From an uncultured Collinsella sp. (GTDB lineage Bacteria; Actinomycetota; Coriobacteriia; Coriobacteriales; Coriobacteriaceae), in the NCBI GenBank assembly GCA_900541245.1, contig UQIS01000016.1, positions 1-45,500 of the forward strand: a DNA stretch of 45,500 bases, in the 5' to 3' direction. The position numbers and the translations under genes are program-made. This document shows, one piece after another, positions 17,678-26,585 of the stretch. Within the stretch, counting starts at the first letter, position 1; each line of letters starts with the position of its first letter. Under the pieces are notes generated by a model. It had not been told where the DNA came from. It saw only the letters and a program-made list of their open reading frames with translations, and did not search any database.

Positions 17678-19551
17678 GCGCGATCACCCATCAATACATT
17701 CTTGGCGTGGAGCGTGGGGCAGATCCCGCAGCCGGTGCACGACGTGCGGGTGCAGTCGGGAGTCGTGACGCCCTCGAGCGAGCGACGGTACTCGCGCTCG
17801 AGGAAGCCGCGCGTGCAGCCGGGGCTCACGTGCTCCCACGGCAGGCGCCAGTCCAACTCGTAGGGCAGGTGTACGAGCTCGTTGAGGTCGATGCCGTTTT
17901 TGGCAGCAGCCTCCTTCCAGTTATCGAGCGAGAAATGCTCTACCCAGGCGTCAAAGCGAGAGCCCGAGCGCCAAGCATCGATGATGACGGGCGTCATGTC
18001 GCGACCGGCGCGGGACAGTGCGGCCTCGATGAGCGAAGTCTCGGCATCGTGGTAATGCACACGGACGGCACGGTTGCGAACGCTCGTGACAAGCAGCTTC
18101 TGGCGACGCTTGACGTCGTCGTAGTCGAGCTGCGGGCACCACTGGAACGGCGTGGCAGCCTTGGGGATAAAGACCGAAACCGAGATGGACACCGAGATCG
18201 AGCCGCGACGAGCCTTGGGCACCACGGAACGACCGAGCTCCAGCACGTGATCGGCCAGATTGGCGATGGCCACGATGTCCTCATCGCGCTCACCGGGAAG
18301 GCCCATCATAAAGTAGAGCTTCATGCGGTTCCAGCCGGCCTCGAAGGCCGCCTTGGCCGCACGGTCCAGGTCCTCCTCGGTCACGTTCTTGTTAATGATG
18401 TCGCGCATGCGCTGGCTGCCGGCCTCGGGCGCGAACGTCAGGCCGCCCTTCTTTTCGCCGGCGACCGACTCGGCCATATCCACGCCAAACGAATCCAGGC
18501 GCTGCGACGGAATAGACACGCGAATACCCGTATCCTCCAGACGACGGTTGAGTCTGCCGAGCACGTCGCGAATGCAGGAGTGATCGGTCGTGGAGAGCGA
18601 GGTCAGCGACACCTCGTCATAGCCGGTCTTTTCCAGACCCTGAATCACCGACGAGACGATCTGGTCGGCTGAGCGCTCGCGCACCGGGCGATACGTCATG
18701 CCGGCCTGGCAAAAACGACAGCCGCGGGCGCAGCCGCGCAGGATCTCGATAGACAGGCGGTCGTGGACCAGCTGCGCATAGGGCACGCACGACTGCGACA
18801 GCGGATTCGTGGCGCCAAAATCCTCGACGACGCGCTTGTAGACCACAGTCGGCGCATCCTTGCCCTCACGCGGCACGGTGTAGCCATGCGGCGAGCAGGG
18901 CTCGTCGTGACGAACCTCATAGAGCGACGGCACGTAGTTGCCGGCAATGGATGCGAGCTGCTCGACAATCTGAGCGCGCGGGACTCCTTCGTCACGCAGG
19001 CGGCGATGCAGCTGGCAGGTCTCGAGCAGCGATTCCTCGCCCTCGCCGATGAGGATAACATCGAAGAAGGCCGCGTACGGCTCGGGGTTGTACACCGAGG
19101 GGCCGCCGGCGATGATAATGGGGTCGTCCTCGGTGCGGTCGGCGGCTAACAGCGGAATGCCAGCGAGATCGAGTGCCTCGAGGAAGTTCGTCACCGCCAT
19201 CTCGTGCGGCACATGCAGGCCGACGATATCAAACGAAGCGACCGGCGCTGCACCCTCGAGCGACAGCAGCGGAATGCCTGCCTCGCGCATAGCGTCACCC
19301 ATATCGGGCCACGGCACATAGCCACGCTCGCAGGAGATGCCCTCGGCCTGGTTAAGGATGTTGTAGAGGATGGCGATACCCTGGTTGGGCAGACCAACCT
19401 CGTACACATCCGGGTAGATCAGGCAGCAACGGTAATCGGCATCGGCCTTGGAAAGCGTGCCCCACTCGTGATCGATATAGCGGCTCGGCTTCTCGACCTT
19501 GGCGAGCAGCGGCTCAATTAAATGAAAACAATCTTGGTACGGAACGCGCAA
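17674..19551 (-). CDS. B12-binding-like radical SAM protein (TIGR03960 type)
   Basis: A radical SAM enzyme of 625 residues with unknown substrate. The N-terminal half has a cobalamin-binding-like Rossmann region (CCLIYPDVYEVGLPNQGIAILYNILN, IILIGEGEESLLETC). The radical SAM core carries the iron-sulfur motif CARGCRFCQAG near residues 272-283, then GLTFAPEAGSQRMRDIINKNVTEEDL. The C-terminus has a second cysteine set, CTRTSCTGCGICPTL, likely another metal site. It is co-translated with the DUF2344 gene. The pairing is conserved near rplU-rpmA in Gram-positive bacteria. Confidence 0.92.
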   Translation of the reverse strand: MRVPYQDCFHLIEPLLAKVEKPSRYIDHEWGTLSKADADYRCCLIYPDVYEVGLPNQGIAILYNILNQAEGISCERGYVPWPDMGDAMREAGIPLLSLEGAAPVASFDIVGLHVPHEMAVTNFLEALDLAGIPLLAADRTEDDPIIIAGGPSVYNPEPYAAFFDVILIGEGEESLLETCQLHRRLRDEGVPRAQIVEQLASIAGNYVPSLYEVRHDEPCSPHGYTVPREGKDAPTVVYKRVVEDFGATNPLSQSCVPYAQLVHDRLSIEILRGCARGCRFCQAGMTYRPVRERSADQIVSSVIQGLEKTGYDEVSLTSLSTTDHSCIRDVLGRLNRRLEDTGIRVSIPSQRLDSFGVDMAESVAGEKKGGLTFAPEAGSQRMRDIINKNVTEEDLDRAAKAAFEAGWNRMKLYFMMGLPGERDEDIVAIANLADHVLELGRSVVPKARRGSISVSISVSVFIPKAATPFQWCPQLDYDDVKRRQKLLVTSVRNRAVRVHYHDAETSLIEAALSRAGRDMTPVIIDAWRSGSRFDAWVEHFSLDNWKEAAAKNGIDLNELVHLPYELDWRLPWEHVSPGCTRGFLEREYRRSLEGVTTPDCTRTSCTGCGICPTLHAKNVLMGDRA

Positions 19552-19561
19552 CGGAAAACCC

Positions 19562-20491
19562 CTAAGCAGCGAGATCTGATGCGTCCTGGTAGGACGCCAT
19601 AGGACGGGTAGCGCCCGCGACCGTGGTCACCAGATCGCGAACGCGGGAGAACGTGGCAGTGACCACCTCGTTGGCACGGCTGTAGTCGACATCGCGCTCG
19701 TAGAGCGAAACGAGCGCACGGCCCATGCCGTAGGTGCCCGCGGCAGCAGTGAGCGCCTTGACGGCAAACCCAATATGCGGCGTCTGCTTGACGAGCGCGC
19801 GGGTGACCGCGCGGATCACAAGACCGCCGGCAAGCACGCCCGCGACCTCGTAGCCGCGCTCAGGCTTAATGCCGCGTCCAAAAACGGCAGCGAGCTCAAA
19901 GAGCATGCCCACCTGCGCCAGCGCCATAACGGGATAATCGGCGCCCGGCAAAAACACCAGCGCACCGGTCGCCATATTGGTGAGCGCGCACGAGGTGATG
20001 ATACGATTGGCTGCCGCGATGCGCATAAAGGCAAAGTTCGCCGCAAAAGCCGTTTCCTTGTCGGTGCGATCGAGAATCCAGCGGGCAAGCGTCTCGAGCA
20101 GATACGTCTTATCGGTTGCCGCCACCACGCCGAGCATGGGCGTGGACTCCTCGATAAACGGCACCTCCACAGCAGACTCGGCAAGCACGCACACGGGCGC
20201 GCCGGCGATCACGAGCTCCTGCACGGCACTCTCCAAGCGGTCGGAACCACACGAGAGCACCAGCACCACATCGGTATCGGTCTTTGGAGCAATTCGCTCC
20301 TCCCCCAGACGCTCGACGCGCACAATGCCCGAGGTCGTCTGCGGCACAAAGGCGTCTCGCACCGTCTCGGCCAGAAAGCGCGAGGCGGACGAATCCAGAT
20401 AAACCGAGACGCGCACCGGCGTATCGGAATCCTTCTTAACGGACGCGCCCATCTTAAAAGCGCGGGTCAGCTTATCTACGGGAATTTTCAT
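19562..20491 (-). CDS. DUF697-like membrane-associated protein
   Basis: A protein of 309 residues of unknown function. The first 140 residues resemble a nucleotide-binding-like alpha/beta fold that has lost its P-loop (VVLVLSCGSDRLESAVQELVIAGAPVCVLAESA). Residues 150-280 match the DUF697 pattern (NRIITSCALTNMATGALVFLPGADYPVMALAQVGMLFELAAVFGRG) with two or three moderately hydrophobic helices, which suggests membrane attachment. It lies between rodA (18 bases) and the radical SAM gene (10 bases), so it is transcribed with the cell-shape genes. The DUF697 call comes from memory of the family pattern. Confidence 0.65.
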   Translation of the reverse strand: MKIPVDKLTRAFKMGASVKKDSDTPVRVSVYLDSSASRFLAETVRDAFVPQTTSGIVRVERLGEERIAPKTDTDVVLVLSCGSDRLESAVQELVIAGAPVCVLAESAVEVPFIEESTPMLGVVAATDKTYLLETLARWILDRTDKETAFAANFAFMRIAAANRIITSCALTNMATGALVFLPGADYPVMALAQVGMLFELAAVFGRGIKPERGYEVAGVLAGGLVIRAVTRALVKQTPHIGFAVKALTAAAGTYGMGRALVSLYERDVDYSRANEVVTATFSRVRDLVTTVAGATRPMASYQDASDLAA

Positions 20492-20509
20492 AGCAAACCC
20501 CTCCAGCGG

Positions 20510-21736
20510 TTACGCGGCGCCCGAACGATGCCGCCATATGGATTGTACGATACCCACCGTCAGCAGCTGAATCATCATCGAAGACGAACCGAAGCTAATA
20601 AACGGTAGTGGAATACCGGTAATCGGCATCATGCCGATGCACATGCCGATGTTTTCGAAGGTCTGGAACGCCCACATGCCAACGATGCCCACACACGAAA
20701 GACGTAAAAACAGAGACTCGCACTTAAAGGCAACGCGGATCGTCGAGAAGATGAGCAGTACGTACAAGCACAGCAGCAAAAAGGAGCCGCAGAAGCCAAA
20801 GGTCTCGGACAAAAAGGCGAAGACGAAGTCGGTGTGGAACTCAGGCAGAAAGCCGCCGGCCGACTGCGTCGCATGGCCCAAACCCTTACCAAAGAAGCCG
20901 CCCGAGCCAACGGCGATAAGCGACTGCTGCAGGTTGTAGGCATCGTCCGAATCGGCATTATCGGGGTCGATAAAGACCGTCAGACGGTTCATCTGATACT
21001 GCTTGATGAGCACATCGTGGCCGAGCAGCGAATCAAAGACCGAATCGAGCGCCAGGACGAGGGCCACTAGGCCCACGAGCAGGGCCAGGGTCGACAGGAC
21101 CCATTCGCGGCGTGCACCGCTCATACAAATGACGATGGCGTCCGAAACCCGCACGACCAGGCCCGAGCCCAGGTCGCCCATGGCAACGACGGCCAAAAAC
21201 GGAATGGACAGCATGCCGCAGAGCTTGACGTAGTCGCGAACGGTATCGATGCGACCGTTATACTGCGAGCCAAGCGTAGCAATAAAGAAGATGGTGATGA
21301 GCTTGGCAAGCTCAACCGGCTGGAATGTCAAACCGATACCGGGAATCTTGATCCAGCCCGTCATGCCCAGACCGCCCGTATAGGACAGGCCCGGAATCTT
21401 GGGCGAGAAGATCACGATCAGGTCGATGACGAGCAACGCCGTCGAGAAATTGGAAATACCGCGCAGGTCGGTACGCCAGACCAACACCGCCAGCACCGCT
21501 CCGATGCCGATTCCCAGCAGATGGCGTGAGAACGAGGCATCGGCCTTAAACTGCGAAGCCGACCAGATGATGATGGCACCGTAGGCGACGAGCGCCACAG
21601 TAGCCACGAGCACGCCGATATGCACCTTTTGGCGAAACGTGCCGCGCGAGGCCGAAAGTTGCTTGTTGACGCGGTCCAGGCTGCTGCGAGAGCCGGTCTT
21701 GGTTGAACGGAACAGATCCGCCGGAGAAAAATCCAT
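20510..21736 (-). CDS. rodA: Rod-shape protein RodA (SEDS glycosyltransferase)
   Basis: RodA polymerises lipid II into glycan strands for side-wall growth, working with a class B PBP. The protein has 408 residues and about ten membrane helices. Family marks are GWIKIPGIGLTFQPVELAKL, GKGLGHATQSAGGFLPEFHTDFVFAFLSETFG and MMPITGIPLPFISFGSSSM. About 40 residues of basic, serine-rich cytoplasmic N-terminus precede the first helix. It starts 9 bases after the PBP2 gene, and RodA-PBP2 form the elongation synthase pair. Confidence 0.95.
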   Translation of the reverse strand: MDFSPADLFRSTKTGSRSSLDRVNKQLSASRGTFRQKVHIGVLVATVALVAYGAIIIWSASQFKADASFSRHLLGIGIGAVLAVLVWRTDLRGISNFSTALLVIDLIVIFSPKIPGLSYTGGLGMTGWIKIPGIGLTFQPVELAKLITIFFIATLGSQYNGRIDTVRDYVKLCGMLSIPFLAVVAMGDLGSGLVVRVSDAIVICMSGARREWVLSTLALLVGLVALVLALDSVFDSLLGHDVLIKQYQMNRLTVFIDPDNADSDDAYNLQQSLIAVGSGGFFGKGLGHATQSAGGFLPEFHTDFVFAFLSETFGFCGSFLLLCLYVLLIFSTIRVAFKCESLFLRLSCVGIVGMWAFQTFENIGMCIGMMPITGIPLPFISFGSSSMMIQLLTVGIVQSIWRHRSGAA

Positions 21737-21745
21737 CGCAACCTC

Positions 21746-23815
21746 CTATCGAACCGAAGAATCGCCCGAGGCCGAAGAGGTATCGGGCTCGTCATAAATC
21801 ACGCCGAGCACGTCACGCACGACATGCATCGCGGTATCTGAGCCGCCGCCGCCCTGCTCCAGGACAGTAGCGATGACATACTTGGGATCATCGGCCGGTG
21901 CATAGGCGCAGAACCACGCATATTCGTCCTCGCCGCTTTTCTCGCCCGTGCCCGACTTGCCGTAAACCTGCGGCGTCAGGGTGCCAAAGTGTGCCGCCAG
22001 GGACGTCGATGCCGTATAAATCACGTCGTGCATGCCGTTGCGAACAAGAGCCAAATCCGAATCGCTGTTGATCTTGGCCTCCAGACGCTTCTTCTTGCCC
22101 TTGCCGTTGTACTTATAGGCATCGCCGTCGCCATCGCGCGACACGGCCGACAAAAACACGTGAGGCACGTACTGCTTGCCGCCGTTGGCAAGACCCATAT
22201 AGGCGCACGCCATCTGCAGGGGCGTCACCAAGATGTCGCCCTGCCCGATGGCAATGTTGGTCATGTCGCCGGCATTCCACTTGCGGTCCTCGGCAGAGGC
22301 ATCGGTGAAGTACGACTCTTTCCACTCGGCATCGGGAATACGGCCCGCGCCCTCACTCGGCAGATCGATACCACAGGTCTTGCCTAGACCCCAGCGACGA
22401 AAGACCTCCTGCAGGCCCTCGGGATGTTGCTCGTCATAGAAGAACGCCTTGCCCATGTCGTAGAAGACGGGGTCGCACGAGTTGGCGATACCCGACTGCA
22501 GCGTCATGGTGCCGTGGCCGGAATGCAGCCAGCAGTACTTGCCCCACGACTTGCCCAGACCCGTCCAATAGCCCGTGCAGTTGGTCGTCTGCCCCGACGT
22601 GTAGGTCCCAAACTCAAGACCGGCCAGTGCCGAGAGCGGCTTGATGGTCGAGGCCGACATGTACTGTCCGCTAATGGCGCGGTTGAGCAGCGGATGCGAA
22701 CCCTTGTCATCATTGAGCTCGGTCCACACGTCATTTGAGACGCCGCCGATAAAGACGGACGGATCGAACTTGGGCTCGCTCGCCATGCCCAGGATCTCGC
22801 CATTGTTGGGATCGAGACACACCACGGCGCCGTTGCCGGCATTGCTGTAGCCAGTGGTCTTGGCAAGCTCGATAGCGCTCGCCAGTGCCGTCTCACAGGC
22901 CTGTTGGATCTTAAGGTCGAGCGTGAGCTTAATGTCGGAGCCGGCCTTCGCGGGCACGGCGCCGGCCTGACCGGTCACATTGCCCGAGGCATCGACCTTG
23001 ACGGTCTGCTCGCCACGAATGCCCTGCAGCAGGTTTTCGTAGTAGCTCTCAACGCCCGCCTGGCCCACGATATCGCCCGACTGGTACGTAATCTTGCCAG
23101 CAGAAGCATCATCATCGCCAGAGGTTTTCTTATTCTGGGCCTCGAGCTGCTCGGAGGTAATGGTGCCGGTATAGCCCAAGATATGGCATGCCGTCTCGCC
23201 ATATGGATACTGGCGCTCGGTACGCTCGGCAATCTTGACGCCCGGGAACTCGCCGGCATGCTCCTGAATATAGGCAACCGTGGAGCGACGGACGTCCGTC
23301 GCGATGGTATGCAGGCTCTGAGCGCCCTCTGTATTGTCCTGAATATTGCGAAGGACCGCCACGTAAGGCATTCCAAGCACGTTGGCAAGATGGCGAACCA
23401 GAACCTCATCCTCCGCAAGGTCGCGGTAGGCCACGACAGCAAGTGAGGGACGGTTCTGGACAAGCGCCACGCCATTGCGGTCGAGGATGCGACCGCGCAC
23501 AGCGGGTGTGGTAACGGTGCGAGTCTGATTACTATTAGCCTGCTTCTCGTAATAGTCCGACGAGACCATCTGCATGCCCCACAGCTTGACGGCAAGTGCC
23601 GCAAACATCGCGCCCACACCCGTGGTGAGGATGGAAAAGCGACCCTTAAAGGCGGTCGCCGCGGTATTGCCCTCGCCCTCGGTGGCGCGCGGGGCCGTTC
23701 CATGCTGCGTATCGTAGGTAAAACGGGAATCGCCACGACGCATGATGACCAGCGCGACCACGATGGCCACAACCAGCACGATACCGGCGATAATAACCGT
23801 CATCTGGGAAGACAT
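21746..23815 (-). CDS. mrdA: Penicillin-binding protein 2 (elongation transpeptidase)
   Basis: Class B transpeptidase that cross-links peptidoglycan during rod elongation. The protein has 689 residues. The active-site serine is in SASTIKPLSAL (near 389), the second motif is SCD in IANSCDPVFYDMG (near 446), and the KTG-type box is KSGTGE (near 619). The pedestal domain region starts QTRTVTTPAVRGRILDRNG. Unusually, there are two hydrophobic N-terminal stretches: residues about 5-25 (MTVIIAGIVLVVAIVVALVI) and about 60-83 before the pedestal. Standard PBP2 has one. It lies between mreD and rodA in one operon. Confidence 0.95.
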   Translation of the reverse strand: MSSQMTVIIAGIVLVVAIVVALVIMRRGDSRFTYDTQHGTAPRATEGEGNTAATAFKGRFSILTTGVGAMFAALAVKLWGMQMVSSDYYEKQANSNQTRTVTTPAVRGRILDRNGVALVQNRPSLAVVAYRDLAEDEVLVRHLANVLGMPYVAVLRNIQDNTEGAQSLHTIATDVRRSTVAYIQEHAGEFPGVKIAERTERQYPYGETACHILGYTGTITSEQLEAQNKKTSGDDDASAGKITYQSGDIVGQAGVESYYENLLQGIRGEQTVKVDASGNVTGQAGAVPAKAGSDIKLTLDLKIQQACETALASAIELAKTTGYSNAGNGAVVCLDPNNGEILGMASEPKFDPSVFIGGVSNDVWTELNDDKGSHPLLNRAISGQYMSASTIKPLSALAGLEFGTYTSGQTTNCTGYWTGLGKSWGKYCWLHSGHGTMTLQSGIANSCDPVFYDMGKAFFYDEQHPEGLQEVFRRWGLGKTCGIDLPSEGAGRIPDAEWKESYFTDASAEDRKWNAGDMTNIAIGQGDILVTPLQMACAYMGLANGGKQYVPHVFLSAVSRDGDGDAYKYNGKGKKKRLEAKINSDSDLALVRNGMHDVIYTASTSLAAHFGTLTPQVYGKSGTGEKSGEDEYAWFCAYAPADDPKYVIATVLEQGGGGSDTAMHVVRDVLGVIYDEPDTSSASGDSSVR

Positions 23816-23828
23816 CTACGGGCCTCCC

Positions 23829-24401
23829 CTATTTGAGCTTGCGGGTCTTGGGCTTAAAGCGCATACCCGTCTGGCGTCCGCCACGTGCGGAGAATCCATA
23901 GCCGGACTGCGGCACGACGCCGGACATCAAAAACGGAATGGCGACCAGACCCGTCAGGATCGAGGACGGCAGCGCATGGCCGAAGATCGCCACGACAAAG
24001 CTCGTCTCCAAACCCATAAACAGCAAGATGATGCTGTAGATCACATTAATGACGAGCGCGAAGGCGCCCACGGTGACGCCGCGCGCACTCGGGCTACCGC
24101 CCGTCTGACCGACGGCACTGTGCACCAGGGCAAAAGAACCCACGGTCAGCAGGAGCGACATAACGCCCACCGGCACGGCAGCGGACAGGTCATAAAACAA
24201 GCCGCTGCAAAAACCGCACACGACGGCACGGGTCGGGTCGCCCGAGAACACGCTTAGGCACACCAGGATAATCATGAAGTTGACGCGACCGCCCGCAATG
24301 GAGATCTGCGGTGCCAGGCCTGCCTGCAGCAGCACGCACACGATGGCGGCGATCACAAACGTACGGGAGCTCATCCCCTGCTCGTGTAGATCCATGGACA
24401 T
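23829..24401 (-). CDS. mreD: Rod-shape protein MreD
   Basis: A small integral membrane protein of 190 residues with five to six helices, linking MreC to the elongation machinery. Sequence is poorly conserved in this family. The call rests on length, hydrophobic pattern (for example IAAIVCVLLQAGLAPQISI, LFYDLSAAVPVGVMSLLLTVG) and strict position between mreC (5 bases) and PBP2. A lysine/arginine-rich tail closes the protein. Confidence 0.9.
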   Translation of the reverse strand: MSMDLHEQGMSSRTFVIAAIVCVLLQAGLAPQISIAGGRVNFMIILVCLSVFSGDPTRAVVCGFCSGLFYDLSAAVPVGVMSLLLTVGSFALVHSAVGQTGGSPSARGVTVGAFALVINVIYSIILLFMGLETSFVVAIFGHALPSSILTGLVAIPFLMSGVVPQSGYGFSARGGRQTGMRFKPKTRKLK

Positions 24402-24406
24402 GCCCC

Positions 24407-25405
24407 CTATTCGCTCGAGCCGGAGTCGGTCGTCTCGGACGTGTCGGAACTGTCATCCGAACTCTCGTCCTTCGTCTTGGTCGCAGCATCGCGCGACGTT
24501 CCCTGCGGCGTGCTGTTGGCCGTGCTCACGTCCTCATCCGAAGCCGACTGTTCGTCGGTCAGCGAGGTAATGACCAGCACTTCCTCGTTGTTCTCGGCCG
24601 TGGTCTGAGCGCGCACCACAATGGTGTAGTACACGTCGTTTGCCGATTTCTCGACCGACGAGACGGTACCGAGCGGAAGGCCCTTGGGGAACACACCGCC
24701 GATGCCCGAGGTCACGATGATGTCGCCAACCTTAACGTCGGAGTCGACGCTCACGTACTCAAGACGCAGCGTGCCGTCAGCCTGCCCCTGCAGCATACCC
24801 TGGGCGCGCGTGTCCTGCACCATAGCGGATACGCCCGAGTTCTCGTCGCCAATCAGGCGCACGGTCGACGTCTTGGCCGAAACCTCGATGATCTGGCCGA
24901 TAACACCGGCAGAACTCGTCACAGGCATGTTGATGGTAAGGCCGTCGGCAGAACCCTTATCGATCGTGACGGTCGAGGTCCAGGCATCGCCCGAGGCACC
25001 GACAATACGAGCAGCGGTCGATTTAAGGTTATAGGTCGACTGCAGGCCGACCAGCCCTTCCAGACGCTCGGCGGTCTTTTGAGCCTCAGAGAGCTCAGCG
25101 ACCTTAGAGGTCAGTTCCTCGTTTTGCTTCTTAAGCTCGTCAAGCGTGTCCTGCGACGCCGTAAGGTTAGAGAACACGTTGCCGATAGCATTGAAGGGAG
25201 CCGCCACGGCCGAGCCCACAAAGCGCACCGGCGAGGTAATCGTCGTTACGCCCGAACGCACGGCATGAATCGGTCCTGCCTCGCCCTCGCGGATGTAAAA
25301 CGTGAGCAGCAACACCGAAATCAGGCTGAAAACAATCAACGGGCGCATACCCGTTGATTGTCGCTTGGTATTCAGATTTGTGGAGAAACCCGAAGATCGT
25401 GCCAA
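24407..25405 (-). CDS. mreC: Rod-shape protein MreC
   Basis: Scaffold for the elongation complex outside the membrane, binding PBP2. The protein has 332 residues. One membrane helix at about 20-37 (MRPLIVFSLISVLLLTFYI), a coiled coil at about 85-115 (TLDELKKQNEELTSKVAELSE), then two beta-barrels (MPVTSSAGVIGQIIEVS; DVKVGDIIVTSGIGGVFPKGLPLG). The last 60 residues are a Ser/Thr/Asp/Glu-rich disordered tail not common to all MreC. It is between mreB (22 bases) and mreD. Confidence 0.95.
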   Translation of the reverse strand: MARSSGFSTNLNTKRQSTGMRPLIVFSLISVLLLTFYIREGEAGPIHAVRSGVTTITSPVRFVGSAVAAPFNAIGNVFSNLTASQDTLDELKKQNEELTSKVAELSEAQKTAERLEGLVGLQSTYNLKSTAARIVGASGDAWTSTVTIDKGSADGLTINMPVTSSAGVIGQIIEVSAKTSTVRLIGDENSGVSAMVQDTRAQGMLQGQADGTLRLEYVSVDSDVKVGDIIVTSGIGGVFPKGLPLGTVSSVEKSANDVYYTIVVRAQTTAENNEEVLVITSLTDEQSASDEDVSTANSTPQGTSRDAATKTKDESSDDSSDTSETTDSGSSE

Positions 25406-25426
25406 ATGGAATCCACCTTTTGGAAA

Positions 25427-26470
25427 TTAAGCATTGGTCTGGACGAAGCCGCCATCAAACGCATTGGCCTCGAGCACGCGGGCGCAGCCGTTAACGACGT
25501 TATCGAGCGCCGTGGGGCTGACGTTGACCGAAACGCCGGTCTCATCGCGCAGGCGCACGTCGAGACCGCGCAGCAGCGCGCCGCCACCGGTCAGCAAAAT
25601 GCCGTAGTACATAAGGTCCGAAGCAAGATCGGGAGGCGTAGCGTCGAGTGCGTCCTTGACGGCCTTGGCCATCTCGTCGAGCGGCTTGTTGAGCGCGCGA
25701 CGAATCTCCTCGCTCTCGATGCGCACGGTCTTGGGCAGACCGGTAATCACGTCGCGGCCGTTGACCTCGACGTCGAGCTCGTCCTTGAGCGGCACGGCGG
25801 AGCCGACCTTGATCTTGATGTCCTCTGCCGTACGCTCGCCGATGGCCAGGTTGTAGGCATCGCGAACGTGCGTGAGGATAGCCTGATCGAACTCGTCGCC
25901 GGCAATACGAATGGACTGCGAGACGACGATGCCGCCCATGGCGATAACAGCGACCTCGGTGGTACCGCCACCGATGTCGATGACCATGGAACCGGTGGGT
26001 TCCTCGACGGGCAGGTCGGCGCCGATAGCGGCAGCCATGGGCTCCTCGATCAGGTAGGCCTGGCGAGCGCCGGCCTGGATCGTGGCCTCAAAGACGGCAC
26101 GCTTCTCGACCGACGTGACACCGGAGGGAACGCAGACGACAACACGCGGACGCGGGGTCCACGGATAGCGCTTCTCGGACGCCTTGTCGATAAAGTAGCG
26201 AAGCATGGCCTCGGTAACGTCGAAGTCGGCGATGACGCCGTCCTTCAAGGGACGAACGGCCACGATGTTGCCGGGCGTACGGCCGAGCATGCGCTTTGCC
26301 TCGATACCGACCGCCAAGATGCGCTCGTCGTTCTTGTCGATGGCGACGACGGAGGGCTCGCGAATGACGATGCCCTTGCCGCGCACGGAGACAAGCGTAT
26401 TTGCGGTGCCGAGGTCGATGGCAAGATCGCCCGCATAGCTACCGAAGAACATATCCATCAAAGAAAACAA
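25427..26470 (-). CDS. mreB: Actin-like rod-shape protein MreB
   Basis: Bacterial actin that guides insertion of side-wall peptidoglycan. The protein has 347 residues. ATP-binding motifs are DLAIDLGTANTLV (phosphate 1), VIDIGGGTTEVAVIAMGG (phosphate 2) and GILLTGGGALLRGLD (adenosine). AGGAG lies 5 bases before TTG at 26470, which picks that start over ATG at 26458 or 26452. It is the first gene of mreB-mreC-mreD-mrdA-rodA. Confidence 0.97.
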   Translation of the reverse strand: MFSLMDMFFGSYAGDLAIDLGTANTLVSVRGKGIVIREPSVVAIDKNDERILAVGIEAKRMLGRTPGNIVAVRPLKDGVIADFDVTEAMLRYFIDKASEKRYPWTPRPRVVVCVPSGVTSVEKRAVFEATIQAGARQAYLIEEPMAAAIGADLPVEEPTGSMVIDIGGGTTEVAVIAMGGIVVSQSIRIAGDEFDQAILTHVRDAYNLAIGERTAEDIKIKVGSAVPLKDELDVEVNGRDVITGLPKTVRIESEEIRRALNKPLDEMAKAVKDALDATPPDLASDLMYYGILLTGGGALLRGLDVRLRDETGVSVNVSPTALDNVVNGCARVLEANAFDGGFVQTNA

Positions 26471-26530
26471 CGCAACTCCTGATGTGTTGGATGATTGCTG
26501 GAAAACTACTAGCTCATCATACTAGCGCAA

Positions 26531-26563
26531 GCCCGGCACCTCACTTGCGGTGAAGCGCCGGGC
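26531..26563 (-). terminator. Strong hairpin between TPR gene and mreB
   Basis: A 14-bp stem (GCCCGGCGCTTCAC with GTGAGGTGCCGGGC, two G-U pairs) with a CGCAA loop lies 23 bases after the TPR gene stop. No T-run follows on the minus strand, so it may slow polymerase or protect the upstream mRNA rather than terminate. Confidence 0.5.
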
Positions 26564-26585
26564 AAAGCTAAATCCCATAAGGTCA

